From Terriglobia bacterium (GTDB lineage Bacteria > Acidobacteriota > Terriglobia > UBA7540), in the NCBI GenBank assembly GCA_035712365.1, contig DASTAW010000040.1, positions 95,467 through 159,466 on the forward strand: 64,000 bases of DNA. Reading direction: 5' to 3'. Below the pieces are notes generated by a model. The model was given only the letters and a program-made list of their open reading frames with translations, searched no databases and was not told the DNA's origin. The position numbers and the translations under genes were made by a program. Within the stretch, counting starts at the first letter, position 1. Each line of letters starts with the position of its first letter. Positions 15,108 to 23,141 of this stretch are shown here, piece by piece.

Positions 15108-16349
15108 TTATCTGCGGTTGACGACAAGGTCGAGAACATCGTCTGCTGTCACGACGCCTTGCAGGTGTTGCTTGTCATCCACCACCGGAAGCGACAGCAG
15201 GTTGTACTTTCTAAACTGGTCAATCACCACCTTCGCATCCGTTTCCGTCCGCACGCTGAGCACCTCTTCACGGGAAAGCTCCTGCAGCGAGGTGCGGGCC
15301 GGCGCCAGCAAAATGCGCGCCAGCGGGACAGCGCCGAGAAGAGTTTCCTGGTCATCGATCAGATAGACGGAGTGAATGGATTCCACCGATCCTTCGAACT
15401 CCTTCATCGCTTCAACAACACTCTCCACGGTCGCCGTTCGGTCGAGAGCGAGGTATTCAGTGGTCATCAAGGCGCCCGCAGTGTCTTCCTCAAACCCCAG
15501 CAGTTCCTTGACTTCCTGCGCGCCTGCCGTCTCCATGTCAGCGAGCAGCTTGGCGGAGGTTTCAGGCGGCAGTTCCTGCAGGACGTCGGCAGCTTCATCG
15601 GGCGCCATTTCGTCCACAATGTCGGCAGCCTTCTCCACCGGAATGCTCTGCAGCAACTGCGCCTGCTTTTCAGTCGGGATCTCGGAGATGGCTTGCGCGG
15701 CCGTTTCATGGTCAAGGGATTCAATCACCGACCGCTGCTCATCGCGGCTCAGTACTTCGAGGATATCGGCAATATCGGCAGGGTGCAGGCGCGCCAGCCG
15801 CTCGTAGGAAATGCGGAGCTTCAGCCGGCGGGAAGCGTCCGGCTCAATCAGGTTGACGAATTCCCATCGGATGGTCTTTGAGGGAATAAAGCTGCAGATT
15901 CTCCGGCTGGTATGCTTGGCGGTCAGCCCCTGCAGAAGGCGCCGAACGGCGGACGCCAGCCCCACGTTCACCGCCAACACGCGCAGCTCCGTGTGGCCGC
16001 CGGTGGGCTGAATTTCCAGGTCAACATCGTTCACACGGACCACCTTGCGGTGGTCCACGTCAATCACCTGCTGGTCAAGAACGTCTTTCCTCACCCTCAA
16101 CAGGTCACCGAAGGGCTTGCTGCTGGGGATCCCAGCGCGAGTCACCGAGGTCTGTGCTGAACGCACGGTGATCGACTGCATCTGCTCGCGCGTAACATAA
16201 ATCAGCTCCTTGTGCGGGCCCTCCACAAAGTAAACCGCCACGCGCAGGGCGTTCTGGGTGGGATCAATCCCGAGGTCGGTCACGCGCCCCAGGTACGAGC
16301 CCATCACGTCGTAAGTCGGCAGATTCTGAATTTCGGTAAAGTAAATCAT
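15108..16349 (-). CDS. PRC-barrel / MgtE-N / CBS domain regulatory protein of Mg2+ transport
   Basis: A soluble 413-residue protein. Residues 1-150 contain PRC-barrel-like segments (GSYLGRVTDLGID at about 17). About 185-290 match the MgtE N-terminal superhelix (LHPADIADILEVLSRDEQ, VDEMAPDEAADVLQELPPE). About 290-410 hold a CBS pair (MTTEYLALDRTATVESVVEAM… and VVDDKQHLQGVVTADDVLDLV). The MgtE membrane domain is missing. In MgtE the N and CBS domains bind Mg2+ and gate the channel, so here they probably sense cytosolic Mg2+ and control the NRAMP-like transporter encoded next (inference). GGGAGGAAGCG precedes the ATG. Transcription is controlled by the upstream M-box. Confidence 0.85.
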   Translation of the reverse strand: MIYFTEIQNLPTYDVMGSYLGRVTDLGIDPTQNALRVAVYFVEGPHKELIYVTREQMQSITVRSAQTSVTRAGIPSSKPFGDLLRVRKDVLDQQVIDVDHRKVVRVNDVDLEIQPTGGHTELRVLAVNVGLASAVRRLLQGLTAKHTSRRICSFIPSKTIRWEFVNLIEPDASRRLKLRISYERLARLHPADIADILEVLSRDEQRSVIESLDHETAAQAISEIPTEKQAQLLQSIPVEKAADIVDEMAPDEAADVLQELPPETSAKLLADMETAGAQEVKELLGFEEDTAGALMTTEYLALDRTATVESVVEAMKEFEGSVESIHSVYLIDDQETLLGAVPLARILLAPARTSLQELSREEVLSVRTETDAKVVIDQFRKYNLLSLPVVDDKQHLQGVVTADDVLDLVVNRR

Positions 16350-16423
16350 CGCTTCCTCCCGCAGGAGATCGCAGCCGCGCCGCGTCCCTGATGCCGGGCA
16401 CCCTTACAGGCCTGAATCCAGTC

Positions 16424-16465
16424 GAAAATCAAAAGCCCCGTGTGAGCCGTCGCTCCCACGGGGCC
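16424..16465 (-). terminator. Intrinsic terminator of the M-box expression platform
   Basis: On the minus strand GCCCCGTG pairs with CACGGGGC across a 12-nt loop, followed at once by TTTTGATTTT. It lies between the M-box aptamer and the start codon at 16349, as expected for a Mg2+-OFF transcriptional riboswitch. Confidence 0.8.
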
Positions 16466-16503
16466 GAGAAATCCGTCCGGGCCGATTCATCATCCGCCGG
16501 ACA

Positions 16504-16671
16504 ACCTCCTGGTCTGAGCTTCAGCTCCACACAACGTACATTCCCCATCGCATTTGAGGATAGCCACCTTAGGCAGAGCCTTAATCCGGCCATGCCTGCT
16601 CTACCCGTTGGCGCGTCTCCGCGTTTCCGGGCAGTGGCTTGTGTTTGCGTGGTAACCTCGCCTAACGAGGT
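16504..16671 (-). promoter_or_regulatory. M-box (ykoK leader) Mg2+ riboswitch aptamer
   Basis: Read on the minus strand, the leader contains CUCGUUAGGCGAGGUU, then ACUGCCCGGAAACGCG and GACGCGCCAACGGGU. These correspond to the conserved M-box blocks GUUAGGUGAGGCU, GCUGCCGCCCA and GACGCCAAUGGGU. A P1 helix can form between ACCUC (16671-16667) and GAGGU (16508-16504). An intrinsic terminator follows 39 nt later. When Mg2+ is abundant the aptamer should fold and favour termination, shutting off the MgtE-N/CBS and NRAMP-like genes. Covariance scoring against Rfam RF00380 would settle it. Confidence 0.85.
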
Positions 16672-16730
16672 CTGCACATGGTTTTCTAGTTCGCTCGCGC
16701 CTCCAGGCACAGAAAAAGTGCCTATTAACC

Positions 16731-16759
16731 TTCATACAAACAGCCCTGAGGTTTGTCAA
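16731..16759 (-). promoter_or_regulatory. Sigma-70 promoter of the M-box operon
   Basis: Minus strand: TTGACA (16759-16754), 17-nt spacer, TATGAA (16736-16731). Transcription would start near 16724, about 50 nt before the aptamer. Confidence 0.65.
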
Positions 16760-16910
16760 GAAAAAAGGGCCAATGGGCCTGGTGAAAACTGCCGATCAAG
16801 AATTGTTCAAGCCAGTTTGCCGGTGGAGAGAGCAGTTGGCGAGCCAAGGGCTGGCTGTCTACATTCGCTCAGGAAAACTGATATGAGCGCCGTACCTATG
16901 GCAGGAAACG

Positions 16911-16938
16911 TTGACCGTGGTCGGACATAATGTATAAA
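16911..16938 (+). promoter_or_regulatory. Candidate promoter of the HEPN-like gene
   Basis: TTGACC (16911-16916), 16-nt spacer, TATAAA (16933-16938), about 85 nt upstream of the start codon at 17023. Confidence 0.45.
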
Positions 16939-17022
16939 TTCAATCTGAAAAGCTGCCCAATTGGGGGCAATGCGCGTGCGGTATTACGCATGTTCTGTAA
17001 AGGCTCGTCGGGAGCGTCATAA

Positions 17023-18588
17023 ATGGTGAGGGACTGGAATTTACAGGAGTCATTATCGTCGGATCGAATTTACAAGGGTTCAGCCACGGCGTCGTTTTCG
17101 GCGCCCGACGGTGAGGTCTCAGGGCCGGCGACCTTGACTATCCCTTCAGACGGCCATGTAACTCTCGAACTCGAAATTCAACAGCATTCAATACCTCCAG
17201 ACTACAACGATTTTCTGATGCCCTTTCTACTTGACCAAGTACCAGAGCCGATTGCAGCGGGAGGCAGGGAATTTCGAGACCACGGAAGTCAGGAAATTAG
17301 AGCTGTGGGGTTGCAGACGGAGCACGGCACGTTCCAGGCGTCAAGGGGGATCGTCACTAAGAAGCACTTCAGCATGTTCTCGAACGACGGTTCTTCGATC
17401 ACTGTTGTGCCAAATGATCTGATGTTCGTTCCTCTAGAGCAGATTCCGGAGGAAGTATGGTGCCTCCCCCTGTTTGGTATGCTTAGCGAGTTTCAAGGCG
17501 TCGAGACAGCGTCGTCTATTGTAGATCACGCGCCATATATACCCTTCGTTACTGACGGCTCTCTGTGTGGGCTGGAAATTTTCGCCCCCGCTGTCAAAAC
17601 TCCGAGTCACGAATGCAGCGGAGTGGCCTTTGGGGTAATCGGAAACCGGCCGCACGATACGGCCGACGAAATCCGAAACCTTTTGCCGTCCGGACTGATC
17701 GCAGCCCTAAGCTTTGCAAGCGGCAGCGATATTAATGCACCCTGGTTGGAACTTCGGAGCATTGACGGCAGGCTGGGAAGACGAGTTTATGCTCGAATAG
17801 GCAGCACTCCGCAGAAGGATAATTTTCCAGCATTTACGCGGGTCGACAGTGCAAGGCTTGGCTCAGGCGTTGGACCTTTTCTCAACTGCTACTTTGGGTT
17901 GCCACTGGAAGCACGAAACCGCCTCATCGTGCCTTTGAATTTGGTGCGTAGCGGTACGCCGGGAAAGGCGACAGTTGACGAAAGTATTACGGACTTAGTG
18001 AAAGCGCTCGACGCCGTTTGCAAACTTCACGGGTTCGATCGCCGTAACTTGAGATTGGGGTTGGCGCCCCAAGAGTCGGCAGAAGTAAAAGCGATCTTGG
18101 ATGCGGCCCGCAGCGATCTAAAGCGTCTTCGCAAACAGTGGAAAGCGGATCACAGACAGTCTCAAGTCCCCATCCTTGATAGGATAGTTAGTAGGCAGGC
18201 GAACGTTGATTCCGAGGATCTCGATTTCGGTCTTGCTGTGGCCGACCTCCTCCGCGGCTTCGGGCTTTCAGACGCAGGAGCAATGAACGCATACTACTCA
18301 ACCCTCTCGCAAGACATCACGTGGGAGGGCTTGCTTTCCACCGTTCGCGGCGAAGTGATTCATTCGGGAGCAATTCACATCCGGGATCGTGGAGGGCTGT
18401 TGGGTTGGTTTGAGTTTGCCCTTCATCTTCATGACATATGCAAGAGACTAATTTTGCGACAGGTCGGGTACACTGGCACATACGCTGCATCGAATGTTCG
18501 GTATAAAGGGCAATATGAAATCGACAGGGTCAAACTTTCGACAACCGTTCAACAATTGGGTTATAGTCTCCCGCCTGCTTCAATTTGA
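17023..18588 (+). CDS. Hypothetical protein with a C-terminal HEPN-like region
   Basis: A 521-residue soluble protein that I do not recognise as a named family. The N-terminal ~280 residues look strand-rich (ATLTIPSDGHVTLELEI, GTFQASRGIVTKKHFSMFS). The C-terminal ~200 residues are helical and contain R442-G-E-V-I-H447, which fits the R-x4-6-H signature of HEPN ribonucleases, followed by HLHDICKRLILRQVGYTG. This two-part layout resembles ApeA-type antiphage HEPN proteins and other single-gene abortive-infection proteins, but the match is motif-level only. The gene is AT-richer than its neighbours, stands alone between housekeeping genes and has its own promoter, which suits an acquired gene. 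GGGAG lies 9 nt before the ATG. Confidence 0.6.
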   Translation: MVRDWNLQESLSSDRIYKGSATASFSAPDGEVSGPATLTIPSDGHVTLELEIQQHSIPPDYNDFLMPFLLDQVPEPIAAGGREFRDHGSQEIRAVGLQTEHGTFQASRGIVTKKHFSMFSNDGSSITVVPNDLMFVPLEQIPEEVWCLPLFGMLSEFQGVETASSIVDHAPYIPFVTDGSLCGLEIFAPAVKTPSHECSGVAFGVIGNRPHDTADEIRNLLPSGLIAALSFASGSDINAPWLELRSIDGRLGRRVYARIGSTPQKDNFPAFTRVDSARLGSGVGPFLNCYFGLPLEARNRLIVPLNLVRSGTPGKATVDESITDLVKALDAVCKLHGFDRRNLRLGLAPQESAEVKAILDAARSDLKRLRKQWKADHRQSQVPILDRIVSRQANVDSEDLDFGLAVADLLRGFGLSDAGAMNAYYSTLSQDITWEGLLSTVRGEVIHSGAIHIRDRGGLLGWFEFALHLHDICKRLILRQVGYTGTYAASNVRYKGQYEIDRVKLSTTVQQLGYSLPPASI

Positions 18589-18617
18589 GTCCAGGGGTCG
18601 AGAGCTTGCCGTCAAGC

Positions 18618-19388
18618 TTACTTCAATCTGCCCATGGCGTACTTGATGCCGTTCAGCAGCATTTCCTGGTACCACTGGCTGTTCCAGACGGCATCTTCGT
18701 GGCCAAGCACCGTGCAGAACACCCTGCCTTTTCCGTCGCGGCGGGTCCAGGCGAGCGGCCAGCCGTAGAAACGCGGGTGCACGTTCGGTTTGTGAAGGTC
18801 CACGGAGCTCGGATCAAGCCGCAGCAGCACGTGCGAGGTCTTGTACTGGAAGTCGGCTGTCTGATAAATCTCATCGTTCACCTGGAACGATTTGCCCAGG
18901 AAGCTGACGATAGGGCTCGACGGGTCCGCCACCTCCACCGTCACCTTCTGGTGCCAGGGATGGTCATTGAAATATCCGCCGACCAGTTCCAGGTAATCCT
19001 GCCAGTTATAGAAGGTATCAGTAGAGCTGTGGACGCCCACAAATCCGTGGCCAGAACGGACGAAATTGATAAAGGCATTCTTCTCCGCGTCGGTCATCGG
19101 TAGTTCCCCTGTGGTGTAAAACATCACTACATCGTATTTCTTCAGGTTCTCCGTCGTAAAAGCCCCCACGTCCTGCGTCACGGTGGTGTCAAAGAGTCCG
19201 GAACGTTCGCCGATCTCTTTCACCACGTTCTCGGAAGTAGGAATGCTCGCGTGCTTGTATCCGGCAGACAGGGTCATATAGAGCAGGCGCCCCTTGCCCG
19301 ATTTTGCGAGCGCCTGCCCGCCGAGCCCCAAAAATCCCATGCCGCTAAGCACCATCGAAGACAAGACCAGAATGAGAGATCTGCGCAT
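18618..19388 (-). CDS. Exported ThuA-domain protein
   Basis: 256 residues from the ATG at 19388 (GAGAGGAGTTGAG precedes it; an upstream in-frame start adds 17 unlikely residues). A signal peptide spans 1-28 (cleavage near ALA-K). The remainder is a ThuA-like glutamine-amidotransferase fold: FYTTGELPMTDAEKNAFINFV, GHGFVGVHSSTDTF and WPLAWTRRDGKGRVFCTVLGHE are family signatures. ThuA-like proteins are associated with carbohydrate utilisation, but their chemistry is not established and the class I amidotransferase cysteine is absent. The product probably acts in the periplasm on sugar derivatives (inference). Confidence 0.85.
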   Translation of the reverse strand: MRRSLILVLSSMVLSGMGFLGLGGQALAKSGKGRLLYMTLSAGYKHASIPTSENVVKEIGERSGLFDTTVTQDVGAFTTENLKKYDVVMFYTTGELPMTDAEKNAFINFVRSGHGFVGVHSSTDTFYNWQDYLELVGGYFNDHPWHQKVTVEVADPSSPIVSFLGKSFQVNDEIYQTADFQYKTSHVLLRLDPSSVDLHKPNVHPRFYGWPLAWTRRDGKGRVFCTVLGHEDAVWNSQWYQEMLLNGIKYAMGRLK

Positions 19389-19467
19389 CTCAACTCCTCT
19401 CTGCGAAACGAACTGTGAATCGATACCAAGGGCCGGCACTCACAACGCGATGCAAAAAGCCCCGCCG

Positions 19468-20019
19468 TCAGGATCTGCCTGCGTGCTGCGCCACCGCCTG
19501 GCCGCTGAGAGCCACGGCAATCTGCCGGCAGAAGGCCGGAAGATCGGAGGGCTTGCGTGAAGTGATCAGGTTGCCGTCAACGACCACTTCCTCATCCACG
19601 TACTTCGCGCCAGCGTGAATCATGTCATCCTTGATCGCCGTGAAGCAGGTGGCTTTTCGCCCTTCCACAATGCCGGCCGAGCAGAGCAGCCAGCCGCCGT
19701 GGCAGATCGAGGCCACCACTTTGCCCGCGCGGTGCATGTCGCGCACCAGCGCCACCATGCGCTCGTCCTGCCGCAGGAAATCGGGCGCCCAACCGCCCGG
19801 AATGACCACAGCGTCAAAGTCCGCCGCGCTCACGTCACCAATCGATTTATCCGCGACCACGGGATACCCTTTCTTGCTGTCGTAAGTCTTCCCTGCTTCG
19901 CCGCCCACGGCAATCGTCTCCGCGCCGCCTTCGCGAAAACGCAGCAGCGGATACCAGACTTCCAGTTCCTGATATTGCTCTGCCACCAGGACTGCAATCT
20001 TTTTGCCTTTCAGGTCCAT
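19468..20019 (-). CDS. PfpI / DJ-1 family protein (type 1 glutamine amidotransferase-like)
   Basis: A 183-residue cytoplasmic protein of the PfpI family. The nucleophile elbow is ASIC106-H107-GG, with a conserved acidic site near AEQYQELE (residues 13-20) and the strand FDAVVIPGGWAPD (68-80). Relatives are described as intracellular proteases, glyoxalases or deglycases; the exact activity cannot be assigned. The C-terminus is some 10 residues longer than typical and Ala/Gln-rich. The start is preceded by GGAGGTCGCA on the minus strand. Confidence 0.85.
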   Translation of the reverse strand: MDLKGKKIAVLVAEQYQELEVWYPLLRFREGGAETIAVGGEAGKTYDSKKGYPVVADKSIGDVSAADFDAVVIPGGWAPDFLRQDERMVALVRDMHRAGKVVASICHGGWLLCSAGIVEGRKATCFTAIKDDMIHAGAKYVDEEVVVDGNLITSRKPSDLPAFCRQIAVALSGQAVAQHAGRS

Positions 20020-20047
20020 TGCGACCTCCTTTTATAGCAACACATCG

Positions 20048-20086
20048 TTAGCAGCGGCGGCTTTACGCCGCCACATTGCGGCTATG
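20048..20086. repeat. REP-like hairpin
   Basis: GCGGCG-GCTTTA-CGCCGC stem-loop with partly paired flanks, in the gap between rsmB and the PfpI gene. It resembles the dispersed GC-rich hairpins elsewhere in the window. It could also act at the 3' end of the rsmB transcript, but no T-run is present. Confidence 0.4.
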
Positions 20087-20152
20087 TTATCACCACCGCG
20101 TATCCTTGCGCCTTAGCGCCTTTGCGCGAACAGCGGTTGATGCCTTAGACCC

Positions 20153-21505
20153 TCATCGCAACATCACCGCTGCAAAAAAGCCGTCCATGCCGTCGAGGTC
20201 GGGACGCGTGTGAAAGTATCCGCGCTCATCGATCAGCCGTACGATTTCCGGCTGATCCTCCGCAAGCTCAGCGCGGCCCAGCAGCCGGCAATCGCTGGTC
20301 GCGGCCAGCACGCTCTCCACGACCTTCTCATTCTCTTCCGGCTCCAGCGAGCAGGTTGCGTAGACCAGCCGTCCCCCCGGCGCGAGCACCGAAAGCGCGC
20401 TCGAAAGGACCGTCCGCTGCATAGCCGGCAGCCGCTCGAGGTCCTTTGGAGTCAGACGCCATTTGATTTCCGGATTGCGCCCCAGCGTGCCGGTGCCGGA
20501 GCAAGGCGCGTCCACTAGGACCCCTTGGAAACTTTGCCGGAACGGGAGTGGCTGCGTGGCGTCCAGGCGCACCACACGAACGGCTCTGACGTTGGCCGTT
20601 AGCCTCGGCAGGAGCTTCCGAAGCGTCTGGAGACGGCGGGAGCTCGAGTCGCAGGCCACTACCAGGCCGTCGCCCACTGCATCTGCCAGCAAGCTGGCCT
20701 TCATGCCCGGCGCAGCGCAGAGATCGAGCACGCATTCTCCCAGTCGCACCTGAAGCAACTCAGGGACGATTTGCGAAGCTTCATCCTGGATGGCCAATCC
20801 CATCAGTTCAGCAAGCCGGGCAACAGCCGCCCCGCCTGTTTCCGCGATGAGGGCCTGGGGCACGTACCGTCCCCGGCGGACCTTGCATCCCTTCTCCGCC
20901 AATCTCGCGATGACATCGCCCGGCTCGGGCGTCGAGGAGCAGATTCGCAGCGTGGTCGGAGGAACCTGCGTCGAGGCCCATGCCAGCCGGTTTGCTGCTT
21001 CCGCCCCGAAGTTCGCTTCCCATCGCTCGAGCAGCCAGGCCGGCGCAGTCCGCCGCACGCTCATGAGAAACTCCGGGTTGTTCAGTTCGGCCGCGCCGGA
21101 ACGTTGCAGAAGCTTTTCCGGCCGGCACTTGCGCAGCACAGCGTTGACCAGCCCGGCCGCCGACCTCTTGCCCGCCAGCTTGGTGAGCTCCACTGATTCG
21201 TTAACCGCAGCGGACCTGGGAATTTTCTCAAGGAACGCAATCTGATAAATGCCCATTCGCAAGGCCGTCAAAACTTCGCGGTCGAGCGATTGCGGGCGCT
21301 TACCGGAAAGCTGCTGCAAGCGGTGGTCAATCTCGCCTCGCCAGCGGAGGACGCCGAACGCGATTTCCGTAGCAAGCCCCCGGTCGCGCTCACTGAGGGC
21401 CGAGAAGTGGCGGCTTTGGAGCAGGTCGGAAGCGAATGCCTGCCCGGCGTCAACCTGGAGGAGGATTTCAAAAGCGAGTTTGCGGGCAGGCGAAACTTGC
21501 GCCAA
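20153..21505 (-). CDS. rsmB: 16S rRNA (cytosine-967-C5)-methyltransferase
   Basis: A 450-residue SAM-dependent RNA methyltransferase that modifies C967 of 16S rRNA. Residues 1-140 form a NusB-like RNA-binding domain (ARKLAFEILLQVDAG, RDRGLATEIAFGVLRW, PRSAAVNESVELTK). The catalytic domain has the SAM motif LDLCAAPGMKASLLAD, the PCSGTG motif (about residue 332) and the nucleophile motif YATCSLEPEEN (about 383). It is the last gene of def-fmt-rsmB, an arrangement common across bacteria, and starts 8 nt after the fmt stop. Confidence 0.93.
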   Translation of the reverse strand: MAQVSPARKLAFEILLQVDAGQAFASDLLQSRHFSALSERDRGLATEIAFGVLRWRGEIDHRLQQLSGKRPQSLDREVLTALRMGIYQIAFLEKIPRSAAVNESVELTKLAGKRSAAGLVNAVLRKCRPEKLLQRSGAAELNNPEFLMSVRRTAPAWLLERWEANFGAEAANRLAWASTQVPPTTLRICSSTPEPGDVIARLAEKGCKVRRGRYVPQALIAETGGAAVARLAELMGLAIQDEASQIVPELLQVRLGECVLDLCAAPGMKASLLADAVGDGLVVACDSSSRRLQTLRKLLPRLTANVRAVRVVRLDATQPLPFRQSFQGVLVDAPCSGTGTLGRNPEIKWRLTPKDLERLPAMQRTVLSSALSVLAPGGRLVYATCSLEPEENEKVVESVLAATSDCRLLGRAELAEDQPEIVRLIDERGYFHTRPDLDGMDGFFAAVMLR

Positions 21506-21513
21506 GGCTTACC

Positions 21514-22452
21514 TCAGGAACCCAGGGTTTCGCCTGTACGGACGCGGGCGCCGTTTATGAAATCGCGGGCAGAAAGGCGCTTGCGGCCCTCAAGCTGAAC
21601 GTCGTGGAGAAGCAGTTGCGTGCCCTCGCCGCAGGCCACGGAAAGTCGTCCGCCCTCGGCGGAGACCGCTCCGGGAGCAATGGCCACGGCAGCGGCCGCC
21701 GGAACAGCTTCCGCCCGCCAGATGTGCAGCAGCTTGCCCCGAAACGACGTGTAGGCGCCCGGCCAGGGGACCAGGCCACGAACACGCCTCTCAAGATCTT
21801 CCGCAGACAGCGACCAGTCGATCAGGCCGTCCCTTTTTTGAAGCCGCGGGGCAAGCGTCGCCAGATGGTGGTCCTGCGGCCGCGGCGCAATCGCTCCCCG
21901 CTCCAGCCCCCGCAATGTTTCCACCATCAGTTCCGCGCCAATCGTGCTGAGGCGCTCACCGAGGGTCTCCGATGTGTCATCTCCGCGGATCGGCTCGCGG
22001 CGTTCGAGCAGCATGTCGCCGGTATCCATTCCCGCGTCAATCTTCATAGTGGTTACGCCGGTTTCCCTTTCCCCGCGCATGATCGCCCAGGCGATGGGCG
22101 CCGCGCCGCGGTATTTGGGCAATATCGAGGCGTGCAGGTTGATGCAGCCAAGCGGCGGGATGTCAATCATCCACTGCGGGACGATCTGGCCGTAGGCAAC
22201 AATCACCATGGCATCGGGATGGTACTGCGAGAGATGTTCACGGGCCTCATCCGTTTTCAGCTTGGCCGGCTGATAAAAAGGAAGCTCGTGACGCATCGCG
22301 CATTGCTTCACGGGCGAGGGCTGGACCGTCTGCCCGCGTCCACGCGGCTCATCCGGATTGGTGATGACCAGTTGAATGGAGAACTTTTCAGCGATCAGTT
22401 TTTCAAGAGTGGGGACAGCGAATTGAGGCGTGCCGCAAAAGATCAGGTTCAT
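21514..22452 (-). CDS. fmt: Methionyl-tRNA formyltransferase
   Basis: Formylates initiator Met-tRNA using 10-formyl-tetrahydrofolate. 312 residues, the usual length. The N-terminal formyltransferase domain (1-205) has MNLIFCGTPQFAVPTLE and the catalytic block INLHASILPKYRGAAP, with Asn/His and a later Asp in MKIDAGMDTGDM. The C-terminal oligonucleotide-binding domain follows (about 208-305). It lies 58 nt downstream of def, whose product removes the same formyl group after translation. Confidence 0.95.
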   Translation of the reverse strand: MNLIFCGTPQFAVPTLEKLIAEKFSIQLVITNPDEPRGRGQTVQPSPVKQCAMRHELPFYQPAKLKTDEAREHLSQYHPDAMVIVAYGQIVPQWMIDIPPLGCINLHASILPKYRGAAPIAWAIMRGERETGVTTMKIDAGMDTGDMLLERREPIRGDDTSETLGERLSTIGAELMVETLRGLERGAIAPRPQDHHLATLAPRLQKRDGLIDWSLSAEDLERRVRGLVPWPGAYTSFRGKLLHIWRAEAVPAAAAVAIAPGAVSAEGGRLSVACGEGTQLLLHDVQLEGRKRLSARDFINGARVRTGETLGS

Positions 22453-22510
22453 CCGTCAAGTCCGATGGGAACAGTCTTCTCGGGTTTCGCAGGGCGCGCC
22501 GGAATCCATC

Positions 22511-23020
22511 CTACCACTCGCCCGCCTTGGCCAGTTTGCGGACTTTACGCTTGATGGACTCGCGCTTCAGGCGCGTCAGGTGATGGATAAAGAGCTTGCC
22601 GTCCAGGTGGTCCGTCTCATGACAGAAGGCGCGGGCAAGCAGGCCCTCACCCGTCATGATGTATTCCTCGCCTTGAAGATTGCGTGCGCGGACAGTGGCT
22701 TTCACCGGTCTCGGCGTTTTGGCGCGGAAGTCCGGAAGGCTCAGGCAGCCTTCTTCCTCTGTCTGCTGTCCTTCGGTGGATATGATCTCTGGATTGGCCA
22801 GCACCAGCTTGGCGTTCGGGTCGTGGCCGCAGGTGATGTCAATCACGGCGAGCCGGTGCGCCAGGCCGATCTGCGGTGCGGCAAGCCCGACACCGTTGGC
22901 GGCGTACATGGTTTCAAACATGTCGGCGACCAGCTTTTCGAGGTCAGTGTCGAACTCCGTGACCGGCTTCGTGCCGTCTTCCAGAACCTTCTGTCCGTAT
23001 TTCACAATGGGATAGATCAT
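22511..23020 (-). CDS. def: Peptide deformylase
   Basis: Removes the N-formyl group from nascent proteins. 169 residues with all three motifs: GVGLAAPQIG (43-52), EGCLSLP with metal ligand C92, and HETDH with ligands H134 and H138 and catalytic E135. It is the first gene of the def-fmt-rsmB cluster. Confidence 0.95.
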   Translation of the reverse strand: MIYPIVKYGQKVLEDGTKPVTEFDTDLEKLVADMFETMYAANGVGLAAPQIGLAHRLAVIDITCGHDPNAKLVLANPEIISTEGQQTEEEGCLSLPDFRAKTPRPVKATVRARNLQGEEYIMTGEGLLARAFCHETDHLDGKLFIHHLTRLKRESIKRKVRKLAKAGEW

Positions 23021-23141
23021 CTTCAGGCTAGTATCGTCGGCGCCGGGAGCCTCGGCGCGATCGAGTCCCTCGATCGATCAATCGCTTGCCATGAAACATG
23101 CTGCGGCTAGTTGTGTTTTCCTACTTTTCAAAATCGCACAT

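Noticed and set aside
22511..23020. Possible riboswitch upstream of def-fmt-rsmB
   Set aside because: No conserved aptamer blocks or terminator were visible between 23021 and 23141.
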